From Parabacteroides goldsteinii (GTDB lineage: Bacteria; Bacteroidota; Bacteroidia; Bacteroidales; Tannerellaceae), in assembly GCF_015550595.1 (NCBI RefSeq), contig NZ_JADNBB010000002.1, positions 372,001 to 436,000 of the forward strand: DNA of 64,000 nucleotides, read 5' to 3'. The translations under genes were made by a program, and so were the position numbers. Below are positions 28,562-37,848 of this stretch, piece after piece (the stretch's first letter is position 1; each line of letters begins with the position of its first letter). The notes beneath the pieces were generated by a model. It had not been told where the DNA came from. It worked only from the letters and a program-made list of their open reading frames with translations, and did no database searches.

Positions 28562-29680
28562 ATGAACAAAGTTAAGAAAGGATTGGACAACCAAGCCATT
28601 GGCTTATTGCCATTGCTGTTGTTTATGTTTTTGGACAATTACTTTTCTTATCTGTTGTCTTTCATCATTGGCGTTACCTTTTGCTTTGTATGTATTTTTC
28701 TCTATCAGGTCTTAAGTAAAGATAAGGTGTATCAATTCCTGCTGTTGCCTTCGGCAATGACGCTCGTGTTATATTCTATTTTTCTTTGCTTGAAACTCGA
28801 GCCGGTTTTGTTTATTTATTCTCCGTTGATTACGGAAGTGTTGTTGGTTGTTGTACTTGCGTTTATCGGTTTTACCCGGCGCTCGGTACTAAAGAAAATA
28901 CGAACATCAGCTCATCCGACTTATAAACGGACTTTAATGCGGACAACATTGAATGAATTTTATTTCATTGCCCAGCTTGTTCAGAATTTATATACATTGC
29001 ACCTGTTTGCCATTCTGGTATACAGTATCCTGCCGGATACAATGCAGAGTGTACATACAGAGCGTTTCCTTTACAGGGAACTGGGGGTATTGGTTGGTAT
29101 ACTTGTTATTCTTTATGAACAGGTACGTTTGTCGTTGATGCAAGGTAGTTTACGGAAAGAAATGTGGTTGCCGGTGTTGAATGAAGGAGGAAAAGTGATT
29201 GGTTGTATTGCACGTTCGGTAAGTCGTACGCTGCCAAAGAAATACTACCATCCGATCGTCCGGATAGCCGTTATTCATAACGGAATGCTGTATTTGATGA
29301 AAAGGAGTAAAGATGCTTTCGTGTCTCCTGATACGATCGATTATCCTTTCCATAGTTATGTGTTATTCAGGCATAGTATTGAAAGTACTGTGCGTGAGTC
29401 GGTGGGCGAACTGGCCGAACAGGAGGATGTAACACCTCGTTTCCTGATACGTTATACGTTCGAAAACGAGAAGGTTAAACATTTAGTTTCACTTTATGTG
29501 ATCTGTCTTCGTACGGAAGAGCAACTGAGTCAATGTAAAAAGGCAGGCGGAAAGTTGTGGACTGCCAAACAAGTAGAAGAAAACCTGCATTCAGGTGTAT
29601 TCAGTGAATACTTTGAGCAGGAGTTCTCTTATCTTCAGAATACGATATTGCTGGCTGAAAATTTCTGCTGTGGAAAGTAA
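28562..29680 (+). CDS. Membrane protein fused to a degenerate Nudix-like domain
   Basis: A 372-residue protein with about five membrane helices in residues 10-185, followed by a cytoplasmic domain from about 205. That domain has the beta-start VLNEGGKVIGCIARS and, at the Nudix-box position, a helix RHSIESTVRESVGELAEQ; the expected Glu pair of the catalytic REXXEE motif is incomplete, so pyrophosphatase activity is doubtful. Family recognition is moderate. It stands alone between lipA and a converging phosphodiesterase gene (8-nt gap). Confidence 0.8.
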   Translation: MNKVKKGLDNQAIGLLPLLLFMFLDNYFSYLLSFIIGVTFCFVCIFLYQVLSKDKVYQFLLLPSAMTLVLYSIFLCLKLEPVLFIYSPLITEVLLVVVLAFIGFTRRSVLKKIRTSAHPTYKRTLMRTTLNEFYFIAQLVQNLYTLHLFAILVYSILPDTMQSVHTERFLYRELGVLVGILVILYEQVRLSLMQGSLRKEMWLPVLNEGGKVIGCIARSVSRTLPKKYYHPIVRIAVIHNGMLYLMKRSKDAFVSPDTIDYPFHSYVLFRHSIESTVRESVGELAEQEDVTPRFLIRYTFENEKVKHLVSLYVICLRTEEQLSQCKKAGGKLWTAKQVEENLHSGVFSEYFEQEFSYLQNTILLAENFCCGK

Positions 29681-29688
29681 TAGACTTA

Positions 29689-30183
29689 CTATCGAATACC
29701 GAGTTCTATCACTTCCAGGTCTTTAATATTCTTACCATCAATAACAAAACGTACAAGCGTACGGACCTGGTGAAAGCCGCTCTTTCCGGCGGCTCCCGGG
29801 TTGATATATAAACAATTAAGATATTTATCATAAGCAACTTTGAGAATGTGCGAATGACCCGCTATGAAGAGATTCGGGCGGGTATCGTACAATTCTTTAC
29901 GGATAGCCGGGTTGTATCGTCCCGGGTAGCCGCCTATATGCGTCATCATCACATTTACTTCTTCTACTTTGAAATGAGCCACTTCGGGATATTCCAACCG
30001 AAGTGATTGCCCGTCTATATTTCCATATACGGCCCGGAAAGGTTTCAAGGCTGCCAATCGTGCCGCCAGTCCGTCCGATCCTATATCTCCTGCATGCCAT
30101 ATTTCATCGCATTCTGCGAAGTATTCCGCATATTTATCATCCCACCAGGCGTGAGTATCCGAGAGAAGTCCAACTTTAATCAT
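29689..30183 (-). CDS. YfcE/MJ0936-family metallophosphodiesterase
   Basis: A 164-residue metal-dependent phosphodiesterase with ordered motifs SDTHAW, AGDIGS, YGNID, THIGGYPG and GHSH, which bind two metals. Usual length for the family; the cellular substrate is unknown. It is convergent with the membrane-Nudix gene and divergent from ppk, with a -7 element (minus strand TACTTTTG at 30203-30210) 20 nt upstream. Confidence 0.92.
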   Translation of the reverse strand: MIKVGLLSDTHAWWDDKYAEYFAECDEIWHAGDIGSDGLAARLAALKPFRAVYGNIDGQSLRLEYPEVAHFKVEEVNVMMTHIGGYPGRYNPAIRKELYDTRPNLFIAGHSHILKVAYDKYLNCLYINPGAAGKSGFHQVRTLVRFVIDGKNIKDLEVIELGIR

Positions 30184-30202
30184 AACAATTTCTTTTATTC
30201 TA

Positions 30203-30220
30203 CAAAAGTATCTATATTTA
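30203..30220. promoter_or_regulatory. Abutting divergent -7 elements between phosphodiesterase and ppk
   Basis: Minus strand TACTTTTG (30203-30210, exact consensus) and plus strand TATATTTA (30213-30220, one mismatch) lie back to back in the 58-bp gap between the two divergent start codons. Confidence 0.4.
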
Positions 30221-30241
30221 CGCAGCTAAGAATAGAATACG

Positions 30242-32311
30242 ATGGAGAATTCATATAAATACTTTAAACGCGACATCAGTTGGCTTTCTTTCAACTACCG
30301 TGTTTTGCTGGAAGCGGAAGATGATACGCTGCCTGTTTATGAGCGGATTAAGTTCTTGTCTATCTATTCTTCCAATCTGGAAGAATTCTATGAAATACGT
30401 GTGGCCGAACACCGCGGAGTGATCATGAAAAAGAACTTCACCGAAGAAAGCGGTGCCGAAGCTGAAGAAGTGTTGACTGAGATAACGAATGAAGTGAACC
30501 GCCAGCAACGGGAATATTACCGGATCTTTTCGGAAAAGATATTGCCCGAACTACATCGACAGAACATTTACCTGTATCAGGGAAGCGAACCGGAACCTTT
30601 CCATGAAGAGTTCGTTCATAACTTCTTTAATGAGGAGGTCTTCCCTTTCCTGTCGCCCGTAATGATACAGGCCGGAGATATCCGTACGTTTATCCGCGAC
30701 CGCCGTTTATACCTGGTGATCCGTATGATAAAGAAAAGCAAGCGGAAACCGGAAGAGGGACAAGCTCCTGAATATCATTATGCCATGATGAAGATACCGT
30801 ATGCCAAGGTTCCCCGTTTTATCGAGTTGCCGGAGCATGAAGGGAAGTTCTATATCATGTTTATCGATGATATCATCCGTGCCAACCTGGCCAATATATT
30901 CCCCGGATATATTATCGATAGCTGTTACAGTATCAAGATATCTCGTGATGCCGATATTTACCTCGAGAACGAGAAGGGAAATATCGTGGAGAGTATCCGT
31001 AAGAAAGTGAAGAAACGGAAGATCGGTGACTTGAGCCGTTTTATGTACGACAGGGCGATGCCGGACGATTTCCTTTCTTTTATCTGTGATGCGTTCGGTA
31101 TTACTGCGGATGATCTGGTGGTAGGCGGTCGTTATCTGAATTTGCAGGACCTGGCCAAGCTGCCTAATCCGAAAGGAAAAGAGCTGGAGCAGCAGATCCC
31201 TTCCCCTATGCGTATTCCTTATCTGGATGAAAAGGGATCGGTGTTCCGTGCCGTGAAGAAGAAAGATATCATGTTGCATTTCCCTTATCAGTCGTTCGAC
31301 TACCTGATCCGGTTCCTGATGGAAGCCGCTTTCGATCCGAAAGTAGACGAGATAAAGATTACCCAATACCGGGTGGCGGAAAATTCGGCGGTGATCAATA
31401 CACTGGTCAGTGCGGCACAAAACGGGAAGAAGGTAACGGTCTTTGTAGAGCTGAAAGCGCGTTTCGATGAAGAGAACAATATGAGTACCGCCGAACGGAT
31501 GGAGCAGGCCGGTATACGTATTATATATAGTATCCCCGGTTTGAAGGTACATGCCAAAGTTGCCGTTATCATCCGGAAGGACTCTGAGGACGGGAACAAA
31601 CGCCGTGACTTTGCTTACCTGAGCACAGGCAACTTCAACGAGAAGACCGCCCGTATCTATTCGGATATGGCATTGCTGACTTGCAACGACGAGATCATAA
31701 CCGATATAAACAAAGTTTTTGCTGTATTGGAAGGGAAGATGGCCGAACCGACCTTCCGCCATCTGTTGGTGGCCCGTTTCAATATGGTACCTGAACTGAA
31801 ACGTATGATTCAACGTGAAATCGATCATGTAAAGGAGGGACGCAAAGGACGGATTGTTTTGAAAATGAACGGGCTGCATGATCAGAATATGATTAATGAG
31901 CTTTATCGGGCCAGCGAGAACGGCGTTGAGATCGATCTGATTGTCCGGGGTATTTGCTGCCTGGTGCCCGGTCAACCGTACAGTGCCAATATCCGGATAA
32001 CCCGTATCGTCGATATGTTTCTGGAGCATTCCCGTATCTGGTATTTCTATAATGACGGTCGGGAAGATGTCTTCCTGACATCGGCCGACTGGATGCGGCG
32101 TAACCTGAACCGCCGTATCGAGACTGCCTTTCCGATACTGGTGCCCGAGATCAAACAGGAAGTCATCGATATCCTGAAGATACAGATGCGCGATAATGTA
32201 AAGGCTTGCCTGATCGACGGACAGTTGCATAACAATTTCAAGCGGGATGATGCCTCCGAAAAGGTACGTTCGCAACTGGCTATTTATGAGTATCTGAAGA
32301 ATAAATTGTGA
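30242..32311 (+). CDS. ppk1: Polyphosphate kinase 1
   Basis: A 689-residue enzyme reversibly transferring the ATP gamma-phosphate to polyphosphate. N-terminal FKRDISWLSFNYRVLLEA and FYEIRVA, core ELKARFDEENN, and the phospho-His motif GLKVHAKV with His437; a second conserved His is in EHSRIWYF. Full length. The next gene starts 10 nt downstream. Confidence 0.97.
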   Translation: MENSYKYFKRDISWLSFNYRVLLEAEDDTLPVYERIKFLSIYSSNLEEFYEIRVAEHRGVIMKKNFTEESGAEAEEVLTEITNEVNRQQREYYRIFSEKILPELHRQNIYLYQGSEPEPFHEEFVHNFFNEEVFPFLSPVMIQAGDIRTFIRDRRLYLVIRMIKKSKRKPEEGQAPEYHYAMMKIPYAKVPRFIELPEHEGKFYIMFIDDIIRANLANIFPGYIIDSCYSIKISRDADIYLENEKGNIVESIRKKVKKRKIGDLSRFMYDRAMPDDFLSFICDAFGITADDLVVGGRYLNLQDLAKLPNPKGKELEQQIPSPMRIPYLDEKGSVFRAVKKKDIMLHFPYQSFDYLIRFLMEAAFDPKVDEIKITQYRVAENSAVINTLVSAAQNGKKVTVFVELKARFDEENNMSTAERMEQAGIRIIYSIPGLKVHAKVAVIIRKDSEDGNKRRDFAYLSTGNFNEKTARIYSDMALLTCNDEIITDINKVFAVLEGKMAEPTFRHLLVARFNMVPELKRMIQREIDHVKEGRKGRIVLKMNGLHDQNMINELYRASENGVEIDLIVRGICCLVPGQPYSANIRITRIVDMFLEHSRIWYFYNDGREDVFLTSADWMRRNLNRRIETAFPILVPEIKQEVIDILKIQMRDNVKACLIDGQLHNNFKRDDASEKVRSQLAIYEYLKNKL

Positions 32312-32321
32312 ATGAACTGAT

Positions 32322-32999
32322 ATGGACAATCCTTCTTCCCTGACCTTTTTCCTTTTTTGCTTCTGTTGGGTTGCGCTGATAGCCGGTGCGGTATTGGGGT
32401 ACATTATCGGTATCCGTATGGCACGTAACAAGGAGCGTCACCGGCTGGTGAAGGAAAAGATCAGGAAGAATAAGGTGGCCATTTATCAGTATCAGAAAGA
32501 GAAATACGAGTACATCGAGCAGATCAACCGCTTGGAAGAAGACCTGCATAACCTGACGGAAGAGTCGGAACTCTATAAGGAGCGCGTTGCCGACTTGGAA
32601 TATTATCAGCGGAAAGTGCGTGAAAGCGAGCAAATCATCGAACGCCTTTCTTCCGGTGCATTGGAGGTCCTAGGAGGGATGTCCGATGCTTTCTCCCTTG
32701 TAATGCAACTTAAGAAAGATCCCGTGCGCACCAACCTGACCAAACAGGAATGGACGGAACTTTTGCACACTACCGATCTTCTCTTCAACAACTTTCTCAC
32801 TGAGTTGAAAGAGAAATCGGGTATCACCCGCCATGAAGAGGAGATATGCTGCCTGATTAAATGGAACTTTGCACGCAAAGACCAGATGGCTGTCTTCAAC
32901 AACACGACCGAAGCCCTGACCAAATCGAAGAGTCGCCTGAAGAAGCGCTTGCAACTCGATGAAAAGACCGATCTGGATCAGTTTATTCGACTTTATTAA
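32322..32999 (+). CDS. Membrane-anchored coiled-coil protein with C-terminal HTH-like domain
   Basis: A 225-residue protein with one N-terminal membrane helix (8-31), a long coiled coil (about 35-125) and a C-terminal domain (ITRHEEEICCLIKWNFARKD then SRLKKRL) that resembles the LuxR-like HTH ending Bacteroidetes TPR regulators such as the protein at 52427. It lacks TPR repeats. Starting 10 nt after ppk1 it is likely co-transcribed with it. Function unknown; a DNA-binding role for a membrane-bound protein is inference. Confidence 0.8.
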   Translation: MDNPSSLTFFLFCFCWVALIAGAVLGYIIGIRMARNKERHRLVKEKIRKNKVAIYQYQKEKYEYIEQINRLEEDLHNLTEESELYKERVADLEYYQRKVRESEQIIERLSSGALEVLGGMSDAFSLVMQLKKDPVRTNLTKQEWTELLHTTDLLFNNFLTELKEKSGITRHEEEICCLIKWNFARKDQMAVFNNTTEALTKSKSRLKKRLQLDEKTDLDQFIRLY

Positions 33000-33112
33000 T
33001 CATTCTGCCGGTAGGGATTGTCTTGCAAAATGGTGGAAATGTTATTTGTGTTTGATTTATATCGCTGATAATTATCTTTTTATCGTTTATAGTATTTGTC
33101 CGGTATCTATCC

Positions 33113-33143
33113 TTTCCCTTCTCCTTTTTCTCCCCTACATTTG
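33113..33143 (+). promoter_or_regulatory. Promoter for the DUF4837 gene
   Basis: TTTC-N19-TACATTTG, exact -7 element and one mismatch in the -33 element, 37 nt upstream of the start codon. Confidence 0.6.
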
Positions 33144-33180
33144 TCGGAGTGAATAATTAACTCTGATAATATACAAACAA

Positions 33181-34197
33181 ATGAAGCTTATGAGAACACA
33201 ACATCTATTAGCCTTTTGTCTGTTGGGACTCCTTACATTGGCTGGTTGTAATACCTCGATCGTAGAGAAACGGGCTACCGGATTACCTTACGAAGTCCTG
33301 GTGGTTATGGATAAAACAGACTGGAACAGTGAGGCAGGAGACATGGTGAAGGCCCAGTTAACCTCACCGGTTCCCGGACTTCCCCAGCCGGAAGCCTCCA
33401 TGCGTATAACCTACTCCCCGAAAGAAACGTTCGATGGTTTGCTGAGATATGTGCGTAACATCCTGATCGTCGATATCGATGCAACGAAATATACCCAGGT
33501 ATCCTTGAGTAAAAGCAAAGACGAATGGGCGACAGGGCAGGAGGTAATAAAGCTCAGTTCCCCTTCATCCGAAGAGTTGGTCACTTACCTAACCCTGAAC
33601 GAAGCCGATATAGTCAATCATTTTTCGAAGATAGAGAAAGAGCGGCGTGTGGCAATCCTGAAGAAGAATTACAGCCAACTGGCCATGGATAAAGTACAGG
33701 AAAAGTTCAATATCCGGCTTTGTGCACCGGACGATATGACCTACTTCAAAGACACAACCGACTTTCTCTGGGTCTCCAATAATGCCAAGACGGGACGCAT
33801 AGACCTGTTGGTCTACTCTTTTCCGTACACAGATGCGAATACATTTACGGAAGACTATCTGGTAGCCAAACGCGACTCCGTCCTGAAAGTGAACCTTCCC
33901 GGTGCTTTCCCCAATTCATATATGGCAACGGAAACACGTGTCGGCCTGTCTTATGAACCGATAACTTTGAATAACCGGTATTGCGGCGTATTGCGCGGTT
34001 TGTGGAAGATGGTGGGCGATAAGATGGGAGGGCCGTTTGTCAGTCATGCCTTTCTGGATGAGAGAACTCAGCGTATCGTCGTAACGGAAGGCCTTGTTTA
34101 TGCTCCGGAGACAATGAAACGGAATCTGATACGTAAGATTGAAGCGGCTCTTTATACGGTGAATATCCCTAAGCCGGTAGTAGCCCGAGCGTATTGA
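33181..34197 (+). CDS. DUF4837-family lipoprotein
   Basis: A 338-residue lipoprotein (signal ending LTLAGC, Cys23) of the Bacteroidetes DUF4837 family, recognised by GLPYEVLVVMDK at the start, FLWVSNNA in the middle and the RGLWKMVGDKMGGPFVSH segment near the C-terminus. No catalytic motif is visible; function unknown. It is convergent with the rRNA methylase gene, separated by 41 bp. Confidence 0.85.
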   Translation: MKLMRTQHLLAFCLLGLLTLAGCNTSIVEKRATGLPYEVLVVMDKTDWNSEAGDMVKAQLTSPVPGLPQPEASMRITYSPKETFDGLLRYVRNILIVDIDATKYTQVSLSKSKDEWATGQEVIKLSSPSSEELVTYLTLNEADIVNHFSKIEKERRVAILKKNYSQLAMDKVQEKFNIRLCAPDDMTYFKDTTDFLWVSNNAKTGRIDLLVYSFPYTDANTFTEDYLVAKRDSVLKVNLPGAFPNSYMATETRVGLSYEPITLNNRYCGVLRGLWKMVGDKMGGPFVSHAFLDERTQRIVVTEGLVYAPETMKRNLIRKIEAALYTVNIPKPVVARAY

Positions 34198-34238
34198 CCC
34201 TTCGGGAGCAAAGACCTTAGTTGTCAAGAGCTATCTGC

Positions 34239-35627
34239 TTAGTGGCCGGGATATAAAATAACCTTGTCCGGCAGGTAACCGCTACGGATACGCCATTCCT
34301 GGGGGTAAAGGTTATTGGCACGGTTACCGAGATGCTTGACAAATCCTAGCGGGAAGCCGTTGTAACAAACCAATACATAACCTTTCTTCGTATCTTCGGG
34401 CAGGAGCAAAACCTCTTTTTTCAGGTATTTGACAGCATCTTCCCAACTGATTTCAACGGAGGTGAAGGCTTCTCTGTTCAACGCCGTACTTAATGCCAGT
34501 GAATGGGCTGGCAGGATGTCTTTCCCTTTCAGCTCGCCGATGCGTATTCCGGCAGTGACGATCCGGAGCTGAGCAGCAAGCAGTTGCCAGGTTTCATAAT
34601 GAGCCGATGGAATGGCCTGTATGGTATCATTGATCAGTTCGAAGCGGAACTTGTCTATTTCCTCTATCCAATTATTTACCTGAGAAGGGACGGCTGGTGA
34701 GGCTTTCCCTTTTTCTTTCTTATTTTTATTTTTGGGACGGATCTCATTCGTATCACCGGGTGCTTTGCGTAAGGCGGCAAGGAAGAAACCTTCTCCTTTG
34801 GTCTTATGCGGGAAGAAGCGGTAGACCGGATGATCGTAACGCAGTGCGCCTGCGATCTGCCATTCTTCTTTAACAGGGATGGTCAGGGCTTCGGCCCCCA
34901 GTTCTTCCAATATATAATGTATGTTGTCCTCGTCTTCTTCCGTATTGTATGTGCAGGTGCTGTATATCAATAGGCCGCCAGGTTTCAGTGCGTCCCATAT
35001 ATCATGGATGATACGCCGCTGGCGTGAAGCACAAAGGTTCACGTTTGCCACGCTCCACTCGCCGGTGCTGTCGGTGTCTTTACGGAACATGCCTTCACCG
35101 GAGCAGGGTACATCGGTGACGATTACGTCAAACAAATGGATGAGACGGCCTATCTCTTCGGGATCGTTATTCGTCACGATATTGTTTGGATTACCCCATT
35201 TGGTGATATTCTCGGCCAGGATATTGCTGCGGCTGCGTATCACTTCGTTGCTGACCAATAGACTGCCTTCGGGCAAGATACTTAATAGATGGGTGGATTT
35301 CCCTCCCGGTGCGGCACATAGGTCGAGACATTTGACCGGCTCGCTGACGAAGGTACGGATGGCTTGTTCCAGAAACATGGAAGAGGCTTCCTGCACGTAA
35401 TAAGCTCCGGCATGGAACAACGGGTCGAAAGTGAACGATAGGCGTTCGGGTAAATAATATCCTGTTTCGCTCCAGGATACCCGTGAAGTCTCCGGTGCTT
35501 TCGTCCCTTTCTTTGGGTTGATACGGATACTTACGGGAACATCTGCCTGCAATGCGGCTTCCAGTTTCTCATATTCGTCGCCTAACAAGGCACGGGTACG
35601 TGTGATAAAATCGATAGGAAGTGCCAT
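34239..35627 (-). CDS. RsmF/NOL1-NOP2-Sun family RNA cytosine-C5 methyltransferase
   Basis: A 462-residue SAM-dependent RNA methylase. Motifs: CLDLCAAPGGKSTHL (SAM binding), DVPCSGEGMFRKD (first catalytic Cys) and YSTCTYNTEEDE (nucleophile Cys). The C-terminal RsmF-like PUA domain follows. An upstream in-frame extension to 35765 is rejected: MALPIDFITRTRALLG at 35627 is the family start, and the extension overlaps the divergent gene. Confidence 0.93.
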   Translation of the reverse strand: MALPIDFITRTRALLGDEYEKLEAALQADVPVSIRINPKKGTKAPETSRVSWSETGYYLPERLSFTFDPLFHAGAYYVQEASSMFLEQAIRTFVSEPVKCLDLCAAPGGKSTHLLSILPEGSLLVSNEVIRSRSNILAENITKWGNPNNIVTNNDPEEIGRLIHLFDVIVTDVPCSGEGMFRKDTDSTGEWSVANVNLCASRQRRIIHDIWDALKPGGLLIYSTCTYNTEEDEDNIHYILEELGAEALTIPVKEEWQIAGALRYDHPVYRFFPHKTKGEGFFLAALRKAPGDTNEIRPKNKNKKEKGKASPAVPSQVNNWIEEIDKFRFELINDTIQAIPSAHYETWQLLAAQLRIVTAGIRIGELKGKDILPAHSLALSTALNREAFTSVEISWEDAVKYLKKEVLLLPEDTKKGYVLVCYNGFPLGFVKHLGNRANNLYPQEWRIRSGYLPDKVILYPGH

Positions 35628-35647
35628 CTTATTCTGTTTGTTTGGTG

Positions 35648-35664
35648 CAAAAGTACTAACTTTG
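35648..35664. promoter_or_regulatory. Back-to-back divergent -7 elements
   Basis: Minus strand TACTTTTG (35648-35655) drives the rRNA methylase, and plus strand TAACTTTG (35657-35664) drives the RsmI-like gene. Both match TAnnTTTG exactly and are 1 nt apart within a 52-bp gap, so the two promoters must share or compete for polymerase. Confidence 0.55.
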
Positions 35665-35679
35665 CAGAAAACTAACAGT

Positions 35680-36384
35680 ATGCAAGCATCGCTTTTCCTT
35701 ATACCGGTTACATTGGGGGAGACTGAACATCGTCGGGTTCTTCCTGAATATAACCGTGAGATCATCCTTCAGATAAAACATTTTATTGTAGAAAATATAC
35801 GTACTGCCCGTCGTTTCCTGAAAAAGACGGAGCCGTCTATCGTTATCGACGACCTGACTTTTTATGAACTGAATAAGCACACCTCACCGGAAGACGTAGC
35901 GGGTTATCTGGCTCCGTTGGCGAAAGGGGAGCATGTGGGCGTTATCTCTGAAGCGGGATGTCCGGCGGTGGCCGATCCGGGGGCGGATGTCGTAGCTATT
36001 GCTCAACGGAAGAACTATCCGGTCGTGCCGTTGGTGGGGCCGTCTTCCATCCTGATGTCAGTCATGGCTTCCGGTTTCAACGGACAGAGTTTTGCCTTCC
36101 ATGGTTATCTGCCTATCGATGCGTCGGAGCGCACCAATACGATCAAGAAGCTGGAAGGGCGTATCTATTCGGAAAACCAGACGCAGCTTTTTATTGAAAC
36201 GCCTTATCGCAACAATAAACTGGCTGAGGAGCTGATCCGTACTTGCCGCCCGTCGACCAAGCTGTGTATTGCTTCGGATATTACTTGTGAAGATGAATAT
36301 ATCCATACCCGCCCTGTAAAGGATTGGGCAGGAAAAGTGCCCGACCTGAGTAAGAAACCGACTATTTTCTTAATCTATAAATAA
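35680..36384 (+). CDS. RsmI-like tetrapyrrole-methylase-fold SAM-dependent methyltransferase
   Basis: A 234-residue enzyme with SEAGCPAVADPGADVV and LVGPSSILMSVMASGFNGQSFAFHGYLP, motifs of 16S rRNA 2'-O-methylase RsmI and relatives. The usual N-terminal GTP-rich SAM loop is altered (MQASLFLIPVTLGE), matching the short Bacteroidetes subgroup. The open frame reaches back to 35518, but Met at 35680 lies correctly downstream of a -7 element and gives the family start. Confidence 0.88.
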   Translation: MQASLFLIPVTLGETEHRRVLPEYNREIILQIKHFIVENIRTARRFLKKTEPSIVIDDLTFYELNKHTSPEDVAGYLAPLAKGEHVGVISEAGCPAVADPGADVVAIAQRKNYPVVPLVGPSSILMSVMASGFNGQSFAFHGYLPIDASERTNTIKKLEGRIYSENQTQLFIETPYRNNKLAEELIRTCRPSTKLCIASDITCEDEYIHTRPVKDWAGKVPDLSKKPTIFLIYK

Positions 36385-36390
36385 TCTCTT

Positions 36391-36966
36391 ATGGCAACTT
36401 ATCAGGCACACGAGACAGCAGTGATCGATCCCGGTTGTACGATTGGCAACGATACCCGTATCTGGCACTTCTCCCATATCATGTCGGGTTGCACGATTGG
36501 TGAACGGTGTAATATCGGACAGAACGTGGTGATATCACCGGAAGTCGTTCTGGGTAATAACGTAAAGGTGCAGAACAACGTTTCTGTTTATACGGGTGTG
36601 ACTTGTGAAGATGATGTTTTCCTGGGGCCGAGTTGTGTGTTTACAAATGTAATCAATCCCCGGAGTGCAATCAACCGGAAAGGCCAGTATATGAAAACAC
36701 ATGTCGGCAAAGGGGCCACGATCGGAGCAAATGCCACGATCGTTTGCGGACATAACATCGGGGCGTATGCCTTGATTGGTGCCGGAGCGGTGGTCACTAA
36801 AGAGATTCTGCCTTATGCCCTGGTGGTTGGCAATCCATCCAGGCAGGTTGGCTGGGTGAGTGAGTATGGACATCGGCTGCATTTTGACGGGGATGGCTTG
36901 GCTGTCTGTCCGGAAAGCGGGGAGAAGTATCAGTTGAAAGATAATAAGGTTGTTCGTATCGGATAA
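36391..36966 (+). CDS. Left-handed beta-helix N-acetyltransferase (WbpD/WlbB-like)
   Basis: A 191-residue hexapeptide-repeat acyltransferase. Many [LIV]-G-X4 turns ([35 protein letters not shown]) form the beta helix, and [26 protein letters not shown] is the family C-terminus. It resembles UDP-sugar N-acetyltransferases of O-antigen or glycoprotein sugar synthesis; the exact sugar is not certain. It starts 6 nt after the RsmI-like gene, so they are likely co-transcribed. Confidence 0.88.
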   Translation: MATYQAHETAVIDPGCTIGNDTRIWHFSHIMSGCTIGERCNIGQNVVISPEVVLGNNVKVQNNVSVYTGVTCEDDVFLGPSCVFTNVINPRSAINRKGQYMKTHVGKGATIGANATIVCGHNIGAYALIGAGAVVTKEILPYALVVGNPSRQVGWVSEYGHRLHFDGDGLAVCPESGEKYQLKDNKVVRIG

Positions 36967-36974
36967 AAATAGAA

Positions 36975-36998
36975 AAGGCGGAATCATCCGCCTTATAA
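36975..36998. terminator. Hairpin between convergent acetyltransferase and nadC
   Basis: Perfect 8-bp stem AAGGCGGA/TCCGCCTT with a 4-nt loop, with weak A/T flanks on both sides. Likely a shared terminator. Confidence 0.65.
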
Positions 36999-37005
36999 AT
37001 ATTTC

Positions 37006-37845
37006 TTAGCAAGCCTTCAAACTCATATCGAGACTCTTAACCGAATGGGTAAGTGCTCCGACAGAGATAAAGTCGACACCGCATTCAGCATAGTCACGCA
37101 ACGTATCGAATGTGATACCGCCGGATGACTCTGTCTCGAAGCGTCCGCCGATCATTTCGACTGCCTTCTTTGTATCTTCAATATTGAAGTTATCGAGCAT
37201 GATACGGTCGATACCACCTACGTTCATGGCTTGTTGCAGTTCGTCGAAGTTACGTACTTCAATTTCGATCTTCAGGTTCTTGCCTTTTTCTTTCAAGTAG
37301 TTCTGTGCGCGGGTAATGGCCTGTTCGATGCCACCGGCAAAGTCTACGTGATTATCTTTCAACAGGATCATATCGAAAAGTCCGATACGGTGATTAACGC
37401 CGCCGCCGATCTTAACAGCATCTTTTTCCATCATACGCATACCCGGTGTTGTTTTGCGGGTATCCAATACGCGGGTTTTGGTGCCTTCCAATGCTTTAAC
37501 ATATTTACGGGTGGTTGTAGCGATACCGCTCATGCGCTGCATAACGTTCAGCATCAGACGCTCTGTCTGCAATAGGGATTGTACTTTTCCTTCTACTGTA
37601 AAAGCAATGTCCCCTTTCTTTACTTCTGCACCGTCATTAATAAAGATAGTCATTTTTAGTTCCGGGTCGAAGTCATGGAAGATACGTTTTGCCATCTCTA
37701 CGCCGGCCAGAACACCATCTTCTTTAATGATAAGCTGGCTCTTTCCCATGGCTGTTTCGGGAATACAGCATAAAGTTGTATGATCGCCGTCGCCGATATC
37801 TTCGGCAAACGATAATTTAATTAAGTCGTCAATTAACTGATCCAT
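37006..37845 (-). CDS. nadC: Nicotinate-nucleotide diphosphorylase (carboxylating)
   Basis: A 279-residue quinolinate phosphoribosyltransferase in de novo NAD synthesis. Motifs: ERLMLNVMQRMSGIATTT, VLDTRKTTPGMRMMEKDAVKIGGGVNHRIGL, LLKDNH, IEIEVRNFDELQ and ESSGGI. Full length. It lies 3 nt after the DUF4783 gene, so the two share a transcript; no nadA/nadB is adjacent. Confidence 0.96.
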   Translation of the reverse strand: MDQLIDDLIKLSFAEDIGDGDHTTLCCIPETAMGKSQLIIKEDGVLAGVEMAKRIFHDFDPELKMTIFINDGAEVKKGDIAFTVEGKVQSLLQTERLMLNVMQRMSGIATTTRKYVKALEGTKTRVLDTRKTTPGMRMMEKDAVKIGGGVNHRIGLFDMILLKDNHVDFAGGIEQAITRAQNYLKEKGKNLKIEIEVRNFDELQQAMNVGGIDRIMLDNFNIEDTKKAVEMIGGRFETESSGGITFDTLRDYAECGVDFISVGALTHSVKSLDMSLKAC

Positions 37846-37848
37846 TTG

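Noticed and set aside
30707-32431. 574-codon minus-strand open frame antisense to ppk1
   Set aside because: The plus-strand frame is an unmistakable polyphosphate kinase; the antisense product has low-complexity Ile/Gln/His-rich sequence with no domain and arises from codon bias.
35628-35765. N-terminal extension of the RsmF-like protein
   Set aside because: Overlaps the divergent gene and its promoter, is not family-like, and the Met at 35627 gives the conserved start.
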